Assembly (NCBI RefSeq): GCF_900142655.1 | Contig: NZ_FRBQ01000012.1 | Coordinates: forward strand, 1 to 64,000 | Direction: 5' to 3' | Source of the DNA: Phytopseudomonas punonensis | GTDB taxonomy: Bacteria; Pseudomonadota; Gammaproteobacteria; Pseudomonadales; Pseudomonadaceae | DNA length: 64,000 nucleotides | In this document: piece by piece, positions 25,705 to 33,797 of the stretch | How positions within the stretch are numbered: position 1 is the first letter of the stretch | How the letters are laid out: every line of letters starts with the position of its first letter | Translations under genes and position numbers: made by a program | Notes under the pieces: model-generated | Told to the model about the DNA's origin: nothing | Seen by the model: only the letters and a program-made list of their open reading frames with translations | Databases searched by the model: none

Positions 25705-25838
25705 TGGCGGTTTTTAAAGTAAGGGACGAAGTTGTCTTGACTGTCCATGCTTTCTTCTCACTACCATTGTCTCTCGTTTTGACAATATGGTTTATGGTAG
25801 TTAAGCGAGATACGCTTGCTTTAGGAAAAGGGGACTAG
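25704..25838 (+). CDS. small membrane protein, possibly second half of a split immunity protein
   Basis: This 44-residue frame (MAVFKVRDEVVLTVHAFF, then a hydrophobic helix SLPLSLVLTIWFMVV) ends in sequence that already belongs to a partial repeat arm (AAAAGGGGAC at 25826). The true C-terminus may therefore have been replaced. Its start overlaps the stop of the preceding frame by one base. A single insertion or deletion would fuse the two into a two-helix membrane protein. Confidence 0.4.
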   Translation: MAVFKVRDEVVLTVHAFFSLPLSLVLTIWFMVVKRDTLALGKGD

Positions 25839-25839
25839 G

Positions 25840-25901
25840 AAAAGGGGACAGATTTATTTTCGGCCGTGGCAATGGCTGAATAAATAAATCTGTCCCCTTT
25901 T
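25840..25901. repeat. palindromic RAYT/REP-like repeat, copy 3
   Basis: This 62-base copy has the core CGGCCGTGGCAATGGCTG. It is preceded by an extra left-arm fragment at 25826-25837. It directly precedes the coding sequence of the orphan nuclease-like toxin. Confidence 0.9.
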
Positions 25902-25916
25902 CTTCCCGAGGCAGGG

Positions 25917-26474
25917 ATGCCCTATGCGCATCCTGTAGGTCAAAAAGGGCCGGTGCAGGTTATCCCTGATGCAATCAGTCCTCCCAAGTTCAGCCAGGTT
26001 GAGGACCTGTTTGGGCAGATATTTGAAAGTATCCCGCTGTCGCACCTTCCCAATTGGAAGACTGGTTCACGTGTAAATGATGGGGTGCTGGGCGAGCAAC
26101 TGGCCCTGCAAACCCTTAACGAGAAAACCGGCCTCAATTTCAAACCTCTGCACAATACTAGCAACCACGGTTGCGATGGCTGCGCGGTGGCGATCGATGG
26201 CGATACGATTACCGTGGTGGTGATGGATGCGAAGTCTTCGGTGAATGGCGTGAGTAAGGCCGGTACGCCGCATGGGGACCCGAGGACGCGGTTGGAGGGT
26301 TGGCTGGGTAATAGATCAATTGCCGACTCTGATCCTGCTTTACGCGATGCTTTGCGAGCAGCGTTGGATTCAGGAAAAGCCAAGGTTCAAGGTGTAACAG
26401 TCAAAGTCGGTGTTCCCGCCCCCAGTAAAACAGGTGTAGCAGAATTTAAAGTGGAACCATGGACCAAGAAGTAA
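25917..26474 (+). CDS. orphan CdiA-CT-type toxin, PD-(D/E)XK nuclease-like
   Basis: This 185-residue protein has no signal peptide. Residues 55-105 show the order of a restriction-endonuclease-like core. A conserved Glu lies in LGEQLALQTLNEKTG. An Asp lies in NHGCDGCAVAID. After a beta strand (DTITVVVMD) comes DAKSS, the (D/E)xK element. The frame extends upstream into repeat copy 3 (INLSPFLPEAG) and stops there, so it looks like a toxin cut from a larger CdiA. GC is higher than in the neighbouring AT-rich modules. The ATG at 25917 follows GAGG weakly. It overlaps the following immunity gene by 16 bases. Nuclease activity is inferred. Confidence 0.7.
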   Translation: MPYAHPVGQKGPVQVIPDAISPPKFSQVEDLFGQIFESIPLSHLPNWKTGSRVNDGVLGEQLALQTLNEKTGLNFKPLHNTSNHGCDGCAVAIDGDTITVVVMDAKSSVNGVSKAGTPHGDPRTRLEGWLGNRSIADSDPALRDALRAALDSGKAKVQGVTVKVGVPAPSKTGVAEFKVEPWTKK

Positions 26475-27457
26475 TTCAGTGCGAGCGCTCGGGCGTGAAC
26501 CCGAAATGGCCTTCCTACAAAAGCGTGCTGGGGCGCATAGCCAAGGGGCCACACGTCTCAGATGAATACGAGTTGAATGGCATCCGTGAATATGTTGAGC
26601 GCGGCGACGCATTTGCGAAGCCATCAATGCCTGTACCGAATAGTGACAACGTTACGCGTAGTAGCTCCGAATGGATGGCCGTCACACGAGCCCACAAGGT
26701 ATTGGCAACCGCCCAAGATAACCCACAATGGCTTCTAGAATTGGCCCATTGGTTGCGCTATTACCAAGTAGGAATTTGGCAGTTGTTCTTCTGGGCGGGC
26801 CAGTTCGACATTATTGCCAAAGCGGCAGGCAATGATCGACGCCGCCAAAACTACAGCATCCAAACCGCCACCAATATGATGGCCGCCATGGCGATCCTAG
26901 GCTGGAAGGATGCCGTCATCCATCAGGGCTATCTCACCCATGCGGCTCTCAATCGTGGGCATCAATTAGTGATTGAGTACGAAGAGCAACACCGCCGCGC
27001 CCAAGCCTTTATGATGCGTGTGTTTGCCGATTGGATGGGCGATGTCTCGCATCAATGGCCTGCTTATGCTTACGACGAACCCATCTACGAAGCCTTGTTG
27101 GCCAAGTGGCGCACTCCCAGCCCCGACGACCTGATGCCGTGTCTGTTGGCCGCGTGTGACCGCCACACGTGGCAAACCGGCAAAGAGAGCCAGAAGAAGT
27201 CCTACGACTTCAATCAGGACTGGCACTTGGAGCGCGTCCCGGTGGAAATTCTCTATATCCTACGCCTGCGCCAGTGGGAAGGTTTAGCCAATCCGCAGAA
27301 GATTGATCATCCACTGCTGGCCGCGCCCTTTGACCAATTGCCTCCCGAGCAACCAGTGCCTGAGTTGGACGAGTTGATGCAAGGTGTGCTCAAACGCGCG
27401 AGGGAAGACTGGCCACAGTACGATGAAGTGTTGTCGTTGCCAGCATTGAAGAGTTGA
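26459..27457 (+). CDS. putative immunity protein paired with the orphan nuclease-like toxin
   Basis: This 332-residue cytoplasmic protein starts within the end of the toxin gene, an overlap that implies translational coupling. It is mostly alpha-helical, with tryptophan-rich stretches such as HWLRYYQVGIWQLFFWAGQ near residue 98 and VFADWMGDVSHQWPAYAYDE near 188. It has no membrane segment or catalytic motif I recognise. It resembles large helical immunity proteins of the polymorphic toxin world, but I cannot name the family. The assignment rests on gene overlap and shared composition. Confidence 0.7.
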   Translation: MDQEVIQCERSGVNPKWPSYKSVLGRIAKGPHVSDEYELNGIREYVERGDAFAKPSMPVPNSDNVTRSSSEWMAVTRAHKVLATAQDNPQWLLELAHWLRYYQVGIWQLFFWAGQFDIIAKAAGNDRRRQNYSIQTATNMMAAMAILGWKDAVIHQGYLTHAALNRGHQLVIEYEEQHRRAQAFMMRVFADWMGDVSHQWPAYAYDEPIYEALLAKWRTPSPDDLMPCLLAACDRHTWQTGKESQKKSYDFNQDWHLERVPVEILYILRLRQWEGLANPQKIDHPLLAAPFDQLPPEQPVPELDELMQGVLKRAREDWPQYDEVLSLPALKS

Positions 27458-27474
27458 AACTTGGAATCGATAGG

Positions 27475-27524
27475 TTCAGAGTCATTGATTTAGCTGTATG
27501 CTCGAATCAATGATCCTGACCCCA
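27475..27524. repeat. second palindrome family (GAGTCATTGATT), copy 2
   Basis: TTCAGAGTCATTGATT, then AGCTGTATGCTCG, then AATCAATGATCCTGACCC. It has diverged from copy 1 at several bases. It starts 18 bases after the stop of the large immunity gene and precedes another open fragment. Confidence 0.65.
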
Positions 27525-27668
27525 TCAACTATACCAGCCGAACAGGTCCCCCATCCATTGCCCGCATCGGGCGTTGCTGCTGATCAAGTTGCCAGTGCTA
27601 CGTACCAAACTGGAAACCATCTCCGGGAAAAGGGGGGCAGGTTTATTTTCGGCCGTGGCAATGGCTGA
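27510..27668 (+). pseudogene. toxin-module fragment between two repeats
   Basis: A 52-codon frame starts in the right arm of the GAGTCATTGATT repeat (MILTPS, compare MTLTH at 25192). It runs through about 38 native residues, EQVPHPLPASGVAADQ followed by VASATYQTGNHL. It is then ended by repeat copy 4. The proline/alanine-rich linker-like sequence could be the start of a CdiA-CT module, cut off before the toxin domain. Weak evidence. Confidence 0.35.
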
Positions 27669-27690
27669 ATTAATAAATCTGTCCCCTTTT
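27628..27690. repeat. palindromic RAYT/REP-like repeat, copy 4
   Basis: This 63-base copy carries a few substitutions (GGGGGGCAGGTTTATTTTC in the left arm). The interval 27691-27820 after it has no supported gene and probably contains the promoter of the lipoprotein gene. Confidence 0.85.
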
Positions 27691-27820
27691 CGAAGAGGCT
27701 CCCCTTGATTGTTACGCCGAAGCCTCCACCCACGGAAACTTGCAGCAGTTGATATCAGGGCCTCACCTCCGAGCTTGGCCTTTTCTTACCGATGGAGCGC
27801 TTTACAGCTCAAGGACGTTC

Positions 27821-28462
27821 ATGAAAAAAATCAGTTTTATCCTATTGGCCGGTGCGCTCGCAGGCTGCAACAGCATCTCCTCCGTCCCGTACGTAGAACC
27901 GAGCCCGTCTGCCGATACCGCCAAGGTTCGGGTGATCACGAATTCGAGCGTCTACGGCGACAGCCTCACCGAAAACTGCATTCCGAAGATCCGCCAGAAG
28001 ATGGCGGTGTCTGGCCGGCAGTATGAAAGCGGACGCATGCACGAGACGTATCCCCAGTTTCCGCTGCAGCCGAAGACGGTAGAGGGAATGCCGAAGCGTA
28101 TGGCGCCGAAGATGATCGATCTGAAGCCCGGCATCCGTATGGCGGAAGGGATGTACGTTGAAGTCGCTACCGAGTATCTCGTGCCGACTAACGCCCCCTT
28201 CATGATCTCAACCCTAGGCGCGGTGATGGGCAGCTACGGCAGCACCCAGCCGAGTTGCCCTATGGATGCGAAGGTCTTCGACCTTGAGGCGGGAAATAGC
28301 TACGAGGTCTTCGTGGGCATGGGGCCAGGGCAGACCCCAGAGGGAACGAAGCTGTTCTGTGCCCTGGCTGTGCGGAAGATGCTACCAATCGGGAACACTG
28401 GAGAGGCGTTGCCTTTAGTGGTCGAGCCCAAGCCGGCGCCGAAGGCGAAGTGTAAAAGTTAA
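27821..28462 (+). CDS. hypothetical lipoprotein
   Basis: This 213-residue protein begins MKKISFILLAGALAGC, with a lipobox LAGC and lipid-bearing Cys16. The mature part holds two or three further cysteines (ENCIPKI, PSCPMD, LFCALAV). It ends in a proline/lysine tail (VEPKPAPKAKCKS). I do not recognise the family. It lies at the right edge of the toxin-immunity array, but its base composition matches the core genome. It has its own terminator. The longer open frame upstream has no signal and is rejected. Confidence 0.75.
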   Translation: MKKISFILLAGALAGCNSISSVPYVEPSPSADTAKVRVITNSSVYGDSLTENCIPKIRQKMAVSGRQYESGRMHETYPQFPLQPKTVEGMPKRMAPKMIDLKPGIRMAEGMYVEVATEYLVPTNAPFMISTLGAVMGSYGSTQPSCPMDAKVFDLEAGNSYEVFVGMGPGQTPEGTKLFCALAVRKMLPIGNTGEALPLVVEPKPAPKAKCKS

Positions 28463-28471
28463 TCGTCGAGC

Positions 28472-28496
28472 CCCGCCATTGTGCGGGACTTTTTTA
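28472..28496 (+). terminator. terminator of the lipoprotein gene
   Basis: CCCGC, loop CATTGT, GCGGG and then ACTTTTTT, 9 bases beyond the stop codon. Confidence 0.8.
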
Positions 28497-28576
28497 CTGA
28501 TCATCTATTACGTAGAGTTTGTAACAACTCAACTTGGAGGGCCAATAAGGGACAGACCACGTTTATAGCTCTAGGT

Positions 28577-28620
28577 AAAAGGGACAGATTTATTTTGGCT
28601 CATGGAAAATGCTGAATAAA
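28577..28620. repeat. degenerate copy of the RAYT/REP-like repeat
   Basis: AAAAGGGACAGATTTATTTTGGC followed by a diverged core and GCTGAATAAA; the right arm is missing. It lies outside any gene. Confidence 0.55.
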
Positions 28621-28699
28621 GTCCAGTGGATTCGAATTAGACGCTACTTGCCCGCCTGCTGCCGCTATATCGGGTTGAACATGGGATCGAGCCGAAAAT

Positions 28700-28727
28700 A
28701 AAGGGGCAGATCTAGATCTGCCCCTTT
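28700..28727 (-). terminator. perfect 28-base palindrome, probable terminator of the epimerase gene
   Basis: AAAGGGGCAGATC, two central bases and the exact complement form a perfect palindrome. On the minus strand it is followed by ATTTTCGG. It lies 20 bases past the stop codon of the aldose epimerase gene. The arms resemble the GGGGACAGAT ends of the neighbouring repeats. Confidence 0.65.
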
Positions 28728-28747
28728 TACATTATAAACGCCTATTC

Positions 28748-29896
28748 TCACTTCACCGAAAACTTGAACACCGTGTTCTGCGTATAAGTCTGCCCCGGAT
28801 CCAGCCGTGTTGAGGCGAACGTCGGCTGGTTCGGTGCGTCCGGGAAATGTTGGGTTTCCAGGGTGAAGGCGCTCCAGTGGGCGTAGGTCTTGCCGGCTTT
28901 GCCTTTTACCGAGCCGTCCAGGAAGTTGCTGGTGTAGAACTGTACGCCCGGCTCGGTGGTGTAGAGCTGCAGGAGGCGGCCGGAGGCGGGGTCGTGGACT
29001 TCGGCGGCGAGTTGCTTGATGTCGCCTTTGGTATCCAGTGCCCAGTTGAAGTCGAAGCCGCCCTGTTTGGCTTCGGCGAATTTGAGCTGCTCGTGGTCGT
29101 CCTTGATGTGCTGGCCGATGGGCGTCGGTTTGCTGAAGTCCATCGGTGTGCCTTTGACTGGGGCCAGTTCGCCGGTGGGGATCAGCGTCTTGTTGACCGG
29201 TGTGTAGTGGCTGGCGTGCAGGGTGGCGACCTGTTTGAGCATGTCGCCGTTGCCGGCCCCGGCAAGGTTGAAGTAGCTGTGGTTGGTGAGGTTGACCACC
29301 GTGGGCTTGTCGGTGGTGGCCTTGTAGTCGATGTGCAGTTCGTTGCTGTCGGTGAGGCGGTAAGTGACTTCGGTTTTCAAGTTACCGGGAAAGCCCATCT
29401 CGCCATCCTTGGAGAGGTAGGTGAGGGTCACGCCGACCGAGTCCTTATCCTTCACCGGTTTGGCTTCCCAGACCTTCTTGTCGAAGCCCTCGGCGCCGCC
29501 ATGCAGGGCATTTGGCCCGTCATTGAGCGGCACCTGGAAACGCTTGCCATCGAGTTCGAAGGCGCCGCCAGCCAGGCGATTGCCGAAGCGGCCGATGGTG
29601 GCGCCGAAGAACGCGGTGCCGGCCTCATAGCCCTGCACGTCATCGAAGCCCAGCACCACGTCTTCGACCTTGCCGTTCTTGTCCGGCACCTCCAGGGCCT
29701 GCAGCACGCCGCCGTAGGTGATGATGGTGGCCTGCATGCCGTGGCTGTTACGCAGCTGATACTGCTCCACGGGCGTGCCATCGCGGGTCTTGCCGAAGGG
29801 CTTGTGTTCGCTTGTCAGCCCGGCAGCGTTGGCGCCTGTGCTGGCGATCGCCAGGGAGAGGGCCAGGCCGGACAACAGATGGTGAGGGTGGGTCAT
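28748..29896 (-). CDS. galM: periplasmic aldose 1-epimerase (galactose mutarotase)
   Basis: This 382-residue protein has a Sec signal peptide (residues 1-24, ending ANAAG). The GalM fold follows: RFGNRLAGGAFELDG near 102, PLNDGPNALHGGAEGFDKKVW with the conserved His, and VVNLTNHSYFNLAG with the catalytic His. The catalytic Glu is in LETQHFPDAPNQP near residue 345. It interconverts alpha and beta anomers of hexoses. The exported form is common in Pseudomonas. No sugar-uptake genes are adjacent. Confidence 0.9.
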   Translation of the reverse strand: MTHPHHLLSGLALSLAIASTGANAAGLTSEHKPFGKTRDGTPVEQYQLRNSHGMQATIITYGGVLQALEVPDKNGKVEDVVLGFDDVQGYEAGTAFFGATIGRFGNRLAGGAFELDGKRFQVPLNDGPNALHGGAEGFDKKVWEAKPVKDKDSVGVTLTYLSKDGEMGFPGNLKTEVTYRLTDSNELHIDYKATTDKPTVVNLTNHSYFNLAGAGNGDMLKQVATLHASHYTPVNKTLIPTGELAPVKGTPMDFSKPTPIGQHIKDDHEQLKFAEAKQGGFDFNWALDTKGDIKQLAAEVHDPASGRLLQLYTTEPGVQFYTSNFLDGSVKGKAGKTYAHWSAFTLETQHFPDAPNQPTFASTRLDPGQTYTQNTVFKFSVK

Positions 29897-30103
29897 GGTC
29901 GAACTTCCTTTTATTGTTGTGAGAGTCGTTCTAACGAGCAGGGCCTGCAGCAGCGAATGCCAGGCCGAATAATCTTGATACGAAAAACAGGTTAGCTGTT
30001 ATCTGACCACCGGCTAGTCCATTCGTCTCGGTGTGCTGGTCTGGCATGAGGTGCCGTGGAAGGCAGATGGCCTGAGCCCGGGTCCGGGCCGTGTGGCGAA
30101 GGG

Positions 30104-30135
30104 GGCACGTAACGACCAATCTGTCGTTACGTGCC
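30104..30135. terminator. strong hairpin downstream of the lipoprotein operon
   Basis: GGCACGTAACGA, an eight-base loop and the exact 12-base complement. It lies 12 bases past the stop of the minus-strand gene at 30148. It has no T run, so it may be a processed 3' end or an attenuated terminator. Confidence 0.5.
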
Positions 30136-30147
30136 TTGGTGCAGCGG

Positions 30148-31218
30148 TTACTGAGGTGTTTGGCCTGCAGCCGCTCTCTGCTGCTTCACGCCTTCGTGTA
30201 CGTACTTCCAGTAATCGGCCTGCGGGTCGGCGCGGCACTGCTCGATGATCCACGGTAGTGCGCGTGCGAAGGCCTTGTCGACTTCCGTCGCGGACGCACT
30301 GTCCTGCTGACGCAGTTCGGCAAGGAACAGCAGTGCCGAGGTCTGTTGGAAGGTCGACAGATCGCTGACAGGTTTGCCCGGCGACGCTTGCTCGAAGGCT
30401 TTCAGTTCCTGGGTGACCTGGGCGCAGCTCTGTTCCTGCGTGCGCACCAGGGACTGTGTCTTGAGGATTATCGGTCGGCTGGTTCGTTGCGTCGCCGGTG
30501 CCTCGGGGCTGGGCGTCCAGGGCTCGTACTGCCAGGCGCGCACCGTTTCCATGACGGCCGAACGGGCAAGCTCGGGGGCATCGCCGGCGACCGTCACGTC
30601 GCTCACCGAACCATCGGCGTTTACCTGATAGCTGACGATCAACGCGATGTGCTGTTGCAGAGTTGCTGGCGCTACCGGCATCGGCGTGTGCACGGGCTTC
30701 AGTGGGGTGAGCTTGAACAGCGCCGCATCGGCCTGAACCCGGGCGGCGAAGCTGTTGATGATGCGGCGGATGTTGTCGCCGCGGCCATCGGGATGTACGA
30801 ACAACCCGTTGTAATGGGTGGTCTTGTTGTCGACTCGGTACGTGGCCACCTCTTCCTGGCCGCGGGTGACCCGGAACGTCATTTCCGTCTCCCAGGACAC
30901 GGAGGCCGGGATGATGAACAGGCTGAAAGCGCTGAGGAACTGGTTGGGAATGTTGCTGAAGCCGTAGTAGTCGCCAAGCGACACCACCTGGATGTTATAG
31001 CCGCCAGGGTCGAAGCCTTCGCGAACCTGCTCGAAGACGCCGGTGCTACGCAGGTGATTACGGATAAGCGGGCCGGGGACCGACCCCAGGGTTTGCACGC
31101 TTACCTGTGGCAGCGTCAGTTGCTGATTCAACGTGGGTTCGGGCAGGGTGTGGTTGACCTGGCAGCCGCCCAAAAGCCCCAGCACGGCAATGCTCAGGAC
31201 GCGCAGTAAGTTGTTCAT
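30148..31218 (-). CDS. hypothetical lipoprotein with TonB-C-like segment
   Basis: This 356-residue protein has a lipobox LLGGC (Cys19). The N-terminal half resembles lipoproteins that insert between membranes (SAFSLFIIPASVSWETEMTF), followed by TYRVDNKTTHYNGLF. Near residue 210 a segment reads LIVSYQVNADGSVSDVTVAG, then ARSAVMETVRAWQYEPW, which is the TonB C-terminal-type fold found in many envelope proteins. The C-terminal 80 residues are helical. The start overlaps the stop of the upstream lipoprotein gene by four bases (ATGA), so the two are co-transcribed. Confidence 0.75.
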   Translation of the reverse strand: MNNLLRVLSIAVLGLLGGCQVNHTLPEPTLNQQLTLPQVSVQTLGSVPGPLIRNHLRSTGVFEQVREGFDPGGYNIQVVSLGDYYGFSNIPNQFLSAFSLFIIPASVSWETEMTFRVTRGQEEVATYRVDNKTTHYNGLFVHPDGRGDNIRRIINSFAARVQADAALFKLTPLKPVHTPMPVAPATLQQHIALIVSYQVNADGSVSDVTVAGDAPELARSAVMETVRAWQYEPWTPSPEAPATQRTSRPIILKTQSLVRTQEQSCAQVTQELKAFEQASPGKPVSDLSTFQQTSALLFLAELRQQDSASATEVDKAFARALPWIIEQCRADPQADYWKYVHEGVKQQRAAAGQTPQ

Positions 31219-31868
31219 TTCGCTTGCCCCGACAGAATCGTTTTGTAGACCGCGGCATTCTCGGCTTCGCTGTCGAGCATGATCGGGTAGGCGCCCTCCA
31301 TGTGTTTCAGCTCCAGTTGCTGGAGCGGCGGCAGTTCGGGGTGTTTGCCGGTGGTCAGGGCCTGGTCTCGTTTCAGGTTGTAGCTGTGGATAAAGGAGCA
31401 GTGGCCGTCGTAGTCGATGCAGGCCGCGCGGAAGTCGCCGATGTAGTAGGCCTTGCCGGGCTCAAGCTGCAGGGGAATGGAGAAGTCCTCGCGCCTCCAG
31501 GCCGTGGTGCCTTCGCTGCGTTTGAACAGAACGTTGTACAGCTCGTATTGGCCGGGCTTGAGCGGCATGACGAACAGCGTACCGATGCCACGGCGGCCAT
31601 CGCGGATGTCCCGTGGTGTGCGCAGGTGAACGTTGTTGCGCAGGCGTGCCGAGGCGGAGCCGCCACCGCCTTTCTGGCGCAGCAGGAGGCTTTGTTCGTG
31701 GAGCGAATACTTGGCGTCCGGCCAGACGCCGACCACGCCCACCAGATAGCTGGTGGCGCCGTCTTTGGCGGGGCGGATGCTCTTGTCGATATCGACCGGC
31801 GACAGGCTGTAACAGCCGGCCAGATTGAGAAACAGCAGGGCGCAGCAGAGATTGCGGAGCAGGGGCAT
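31215..31868 (-). CDS. hypothetical lipoprotein, first gene of a two-gene operon
   Basis: This 217-residue protein has a lipobox LAGC (Cys19). The mature part contains TSYLVGVVGVWPDAKYSLHE, then TLFVMPLKPGQYELYNVLF and LEPGKAYYIGDFRA. This layout resembles small beta-sandwich envelope proteins of the DUF2846/carboxypeptidase-regulatory-like type. No exact family is claimed. The longest possible frame would add 87 residues upstream without signal character, so the start is set at 31868. It overlaps the next lipoprotein gene by four bases. Confidence 0.75.
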   Translation of the reverse strand: MPLLRNLCCALLFLNLAGCYSLSPVDIDKSIRPAKDGATSYLVGVVGVWPDAKYSLHEQSLLLRQKGGGGSASARLRNNVHLRTPRDIRDGRRGIGTLFVMPLKPGQYELYNVLFKRSEGTTAWRREDFSIPLQLEPGKAYYIGDFRAACIDYDGHCSFIHSYNLKRDQALTTGKHPELPPLQQLELKHMEGAYPIMLDSEAENAAVYKTILSGQAK

Positions 31869-32100
31869 CGGAACACTCGCGTGCAGGCAGCGCCACCGAG
31901 CACGAAGGCTGGCGGGGCCGATAATGAACACAAGGTGTGAAGCGAGGGGCATAGCACACCAATCCTTGGCGACATCGTTGAAATGTAGCGGGGCGTGATT
32001 ATAACGAGGTGCGCCCGTTGAGGGGCGGGTAGCGATCTGAACCACGACACGCATCCCACTGTGGGCGCCAGGCGAAAAAGGGGGAGGAGAGCAGTAGCGC

Positions 32101-33057
32101 TCAGGGCGCTGCCTTGAACCGCCCCACAAGCGCCGCGCGCACGCATCCCCAGGCGATCGCGCCGATGATCACCACTTCGGCATAGCCAACCAGCAGGTTG
32201 AACGAGAACACCAGGGGTTGTTCGCTCCAGTAGAAGCTGTGCACTCCCGTTCGAAAGCCGCTGACACGCAAGCGGCCAGTAAACAGCGCAGGCAGCAGCG
32301 TGGTGAGGTGGCTCAGTTCGAATACCGCCAGGAAGGCGCCCAGTAACGCGCAGAACGCCCGTGCTGGAGCGCTGATGGTCTCGGCTGCCTTGGTCAGTGG
32401 TGCTGATTCCCGTTCGGCACTCTGCCTCGCACTCTTGGCGCGCCTGCGGTTTGGGGCGGGCATTGGCTTGTAGATCACCGGCGCTTTGACTGTCGCCGGA
32501 TCGATGATGGCCGTCGGCACCTCAAGTTGCAGATACTCGGCCAGTTCTTGCAGCCAGCGGTCGGTGCGTTGGCTGCCGGGTATGACCGGCACGTTGTTGG
32601 TGGTCAGCCGGTGTTCGCTGCCGTCGCGCATCACCAGCCACAGCTGGGTGCGGGCGGGCTCGGCGTCTTGGCGGCGGCGCAGTTCGAGGCGTTTGGCATT
32701 ATCGATTCGGAATACGTCGTGTATCCGCTCGCGACGGCCAAAGAAGTTTCGCGTGCGGCGTTTGCCTTCGCCGTCGAGGCGTGACAACAGCAAGGTTTCG
32801 CGCATGCCGGTGTAGACGGTCACGACCAGGCCAAGGGCTGGAAACAGCAGCAGCCCGAGCATGATCAGCAACATCGTCAGTGGATCCAGGCTGGCCGATG
32901 GCGAGGAGTCGCTGGCAACCGCGATGGCCACGAATGCAACCGGGGCGGCAAAGGCGATCGCGCCCATCAGCGGCGCGACGATGTTCATCACCCCATTGTG
33001 TGAGTGAATGTGCAGGTCGCCCTCTGGGGTGCGCTCGTAGCGATAGCCAATCAGCAC
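32101..33057 (-). CDS. hypothetical inner-membrane protein
   Basis: This 318-residue protein has two hydrophobic segments near residues 28-48 and 60-82. A basic cytoplasmic part contains LLLSRLDGEGKRRTRNFFGR and RLELRRRQ. Two further segments lie near 233-255 and 282-305. The central region resembles PH-like folds seen in YcxB and bacterial PH proteins, but no firm family is recognised. The start codon is GTG at 33057. A basic RRRAKSARQSAERES linker separates the halves. It is divergent from the YcxB-like gene. Confidence 0.65.
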   Translation of the reverse strand: MLIGYRYERTPEGDLHIHSHNGVMNIVAPLMGAIAFAAPVAFVAIAVASDSSPSASLDPLTMLLIMLGLLLFPALGLVVTVYTGMRETLLLSRLDGEGKRRTRNFFGRRERIHDVFRIDNAKRLELRRRQDAEPARTQLWLVMRDGSEHRLTTNNVPVIPGSQRTDRWLQELAEYLQLEVPTAIIDPATVKAPVIYKPMPAPNRRRAKSARQSAERESAPLTKAAETISAPARAFCALLGAFLAVFELSHLTTLLPALFTGRLRVSGFRTGVHSFYWSEQPLVFSFNLLVGYAEVVIIGAIAWGCVRAALVGRFKAAP

Positions 33058-33248
33058 GCGAAATCCCTGTGCGCTGCGATGCGCGCCGTGTGGTCAGCTG
33101 CGCAGAATACCTGAGGCCGAGCGCGCCGGGCTGCTCGCGAACTATTTGCGCCAAGCACGCCACTAAGGGTGATCGCGACGTCTGTCAGTTCGCCCCGCGA
33201 GAGAAAGGAACGGCTCATGGATACAGCGACAGTTAGGAAGAGGGCTTC

Positions 33249-33797
33249 ATGAACGACAGATTATTGAATGCCGAGTCGAGAGTGGTGGTGATCCAGTTAT
33301 GCCCCGAGGATCTGGCGTTGGCCCAGCGTCTGCACTTCTGGCAGCACGTGCGCAGCCGTGGCGGCATCATTCGCTTGTCGATCCTCTGTGTGGTGGCCAC
33401 GGCTCTCTTCGCCGGCCTGCTATGGCTAGCGGGGAGCGGTAGCGATGCCGTGGTGCCGGTGCTGGCTTTTGCCCTGGCCACGCCGTTCGCCATACTGGGT
33501 TTTCCGTTCCTGATCACCCATGTGCTGGGCGGCGTCGCGGCGCGCAGAACCTTCAGGCAGCAAAAGACCTTGCACAAGCCCGCCACGTTGGCGTGGACCG
33601 AGCAGGGCGTGGTGCTGCAGAGTGATTACGGCGATGCACGCGTGCCCTGGGCGGACTTCCGCAAGGCGCGTCAAGATGAGCGGATGATTCTGCTCTATGA
33701 GTCGGATCGCCTCTATCGAGTGATCCCCAAGCGTTGTCTGTCAGCCGTGCAACTGGCGGATCTTCAGTCCTGCCTGGTGGCCGCTCCGCCGGGCTGA
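33249..33797 (+). CDS. YcxB-like membrane protein
   Basis: This 182-residue protein has two transmembrane segments (about 42-60 and 68-92). The C-terminal soluble domain has the YcxB-like pattern: PATLAWTEQGVVLQSDYGDARVPWADF, then RMILLYESDRLYRVIPKR. The function of this family is unknown. It converges on the hypothetical gene at 33764 and overlaps it by 34 bases, so the two 3' ends share sequence. Confidence 0.7.
   Translation: MNDRLLNAESRVVVIQLCPEDLALAQRLHFWQHVRSRGGIIRLSILCVVATALFAGLLWLAGSGSDAVVPVLAFALATPFAILGFPFLITHVLGGVAARRTFRQQKTLHKPATLAWTEQGVVLQSDYGDARVPWADFRKARQDERMILLYESDRLYRVIPKRCLSAVQLADLQSCLVAAPPG

Noticed and set aside
24442..28731. An insertion sequence in the repeat-rich zone
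   Set aside because: No transposase reading frame or remnant was found; only short palindromes are present.
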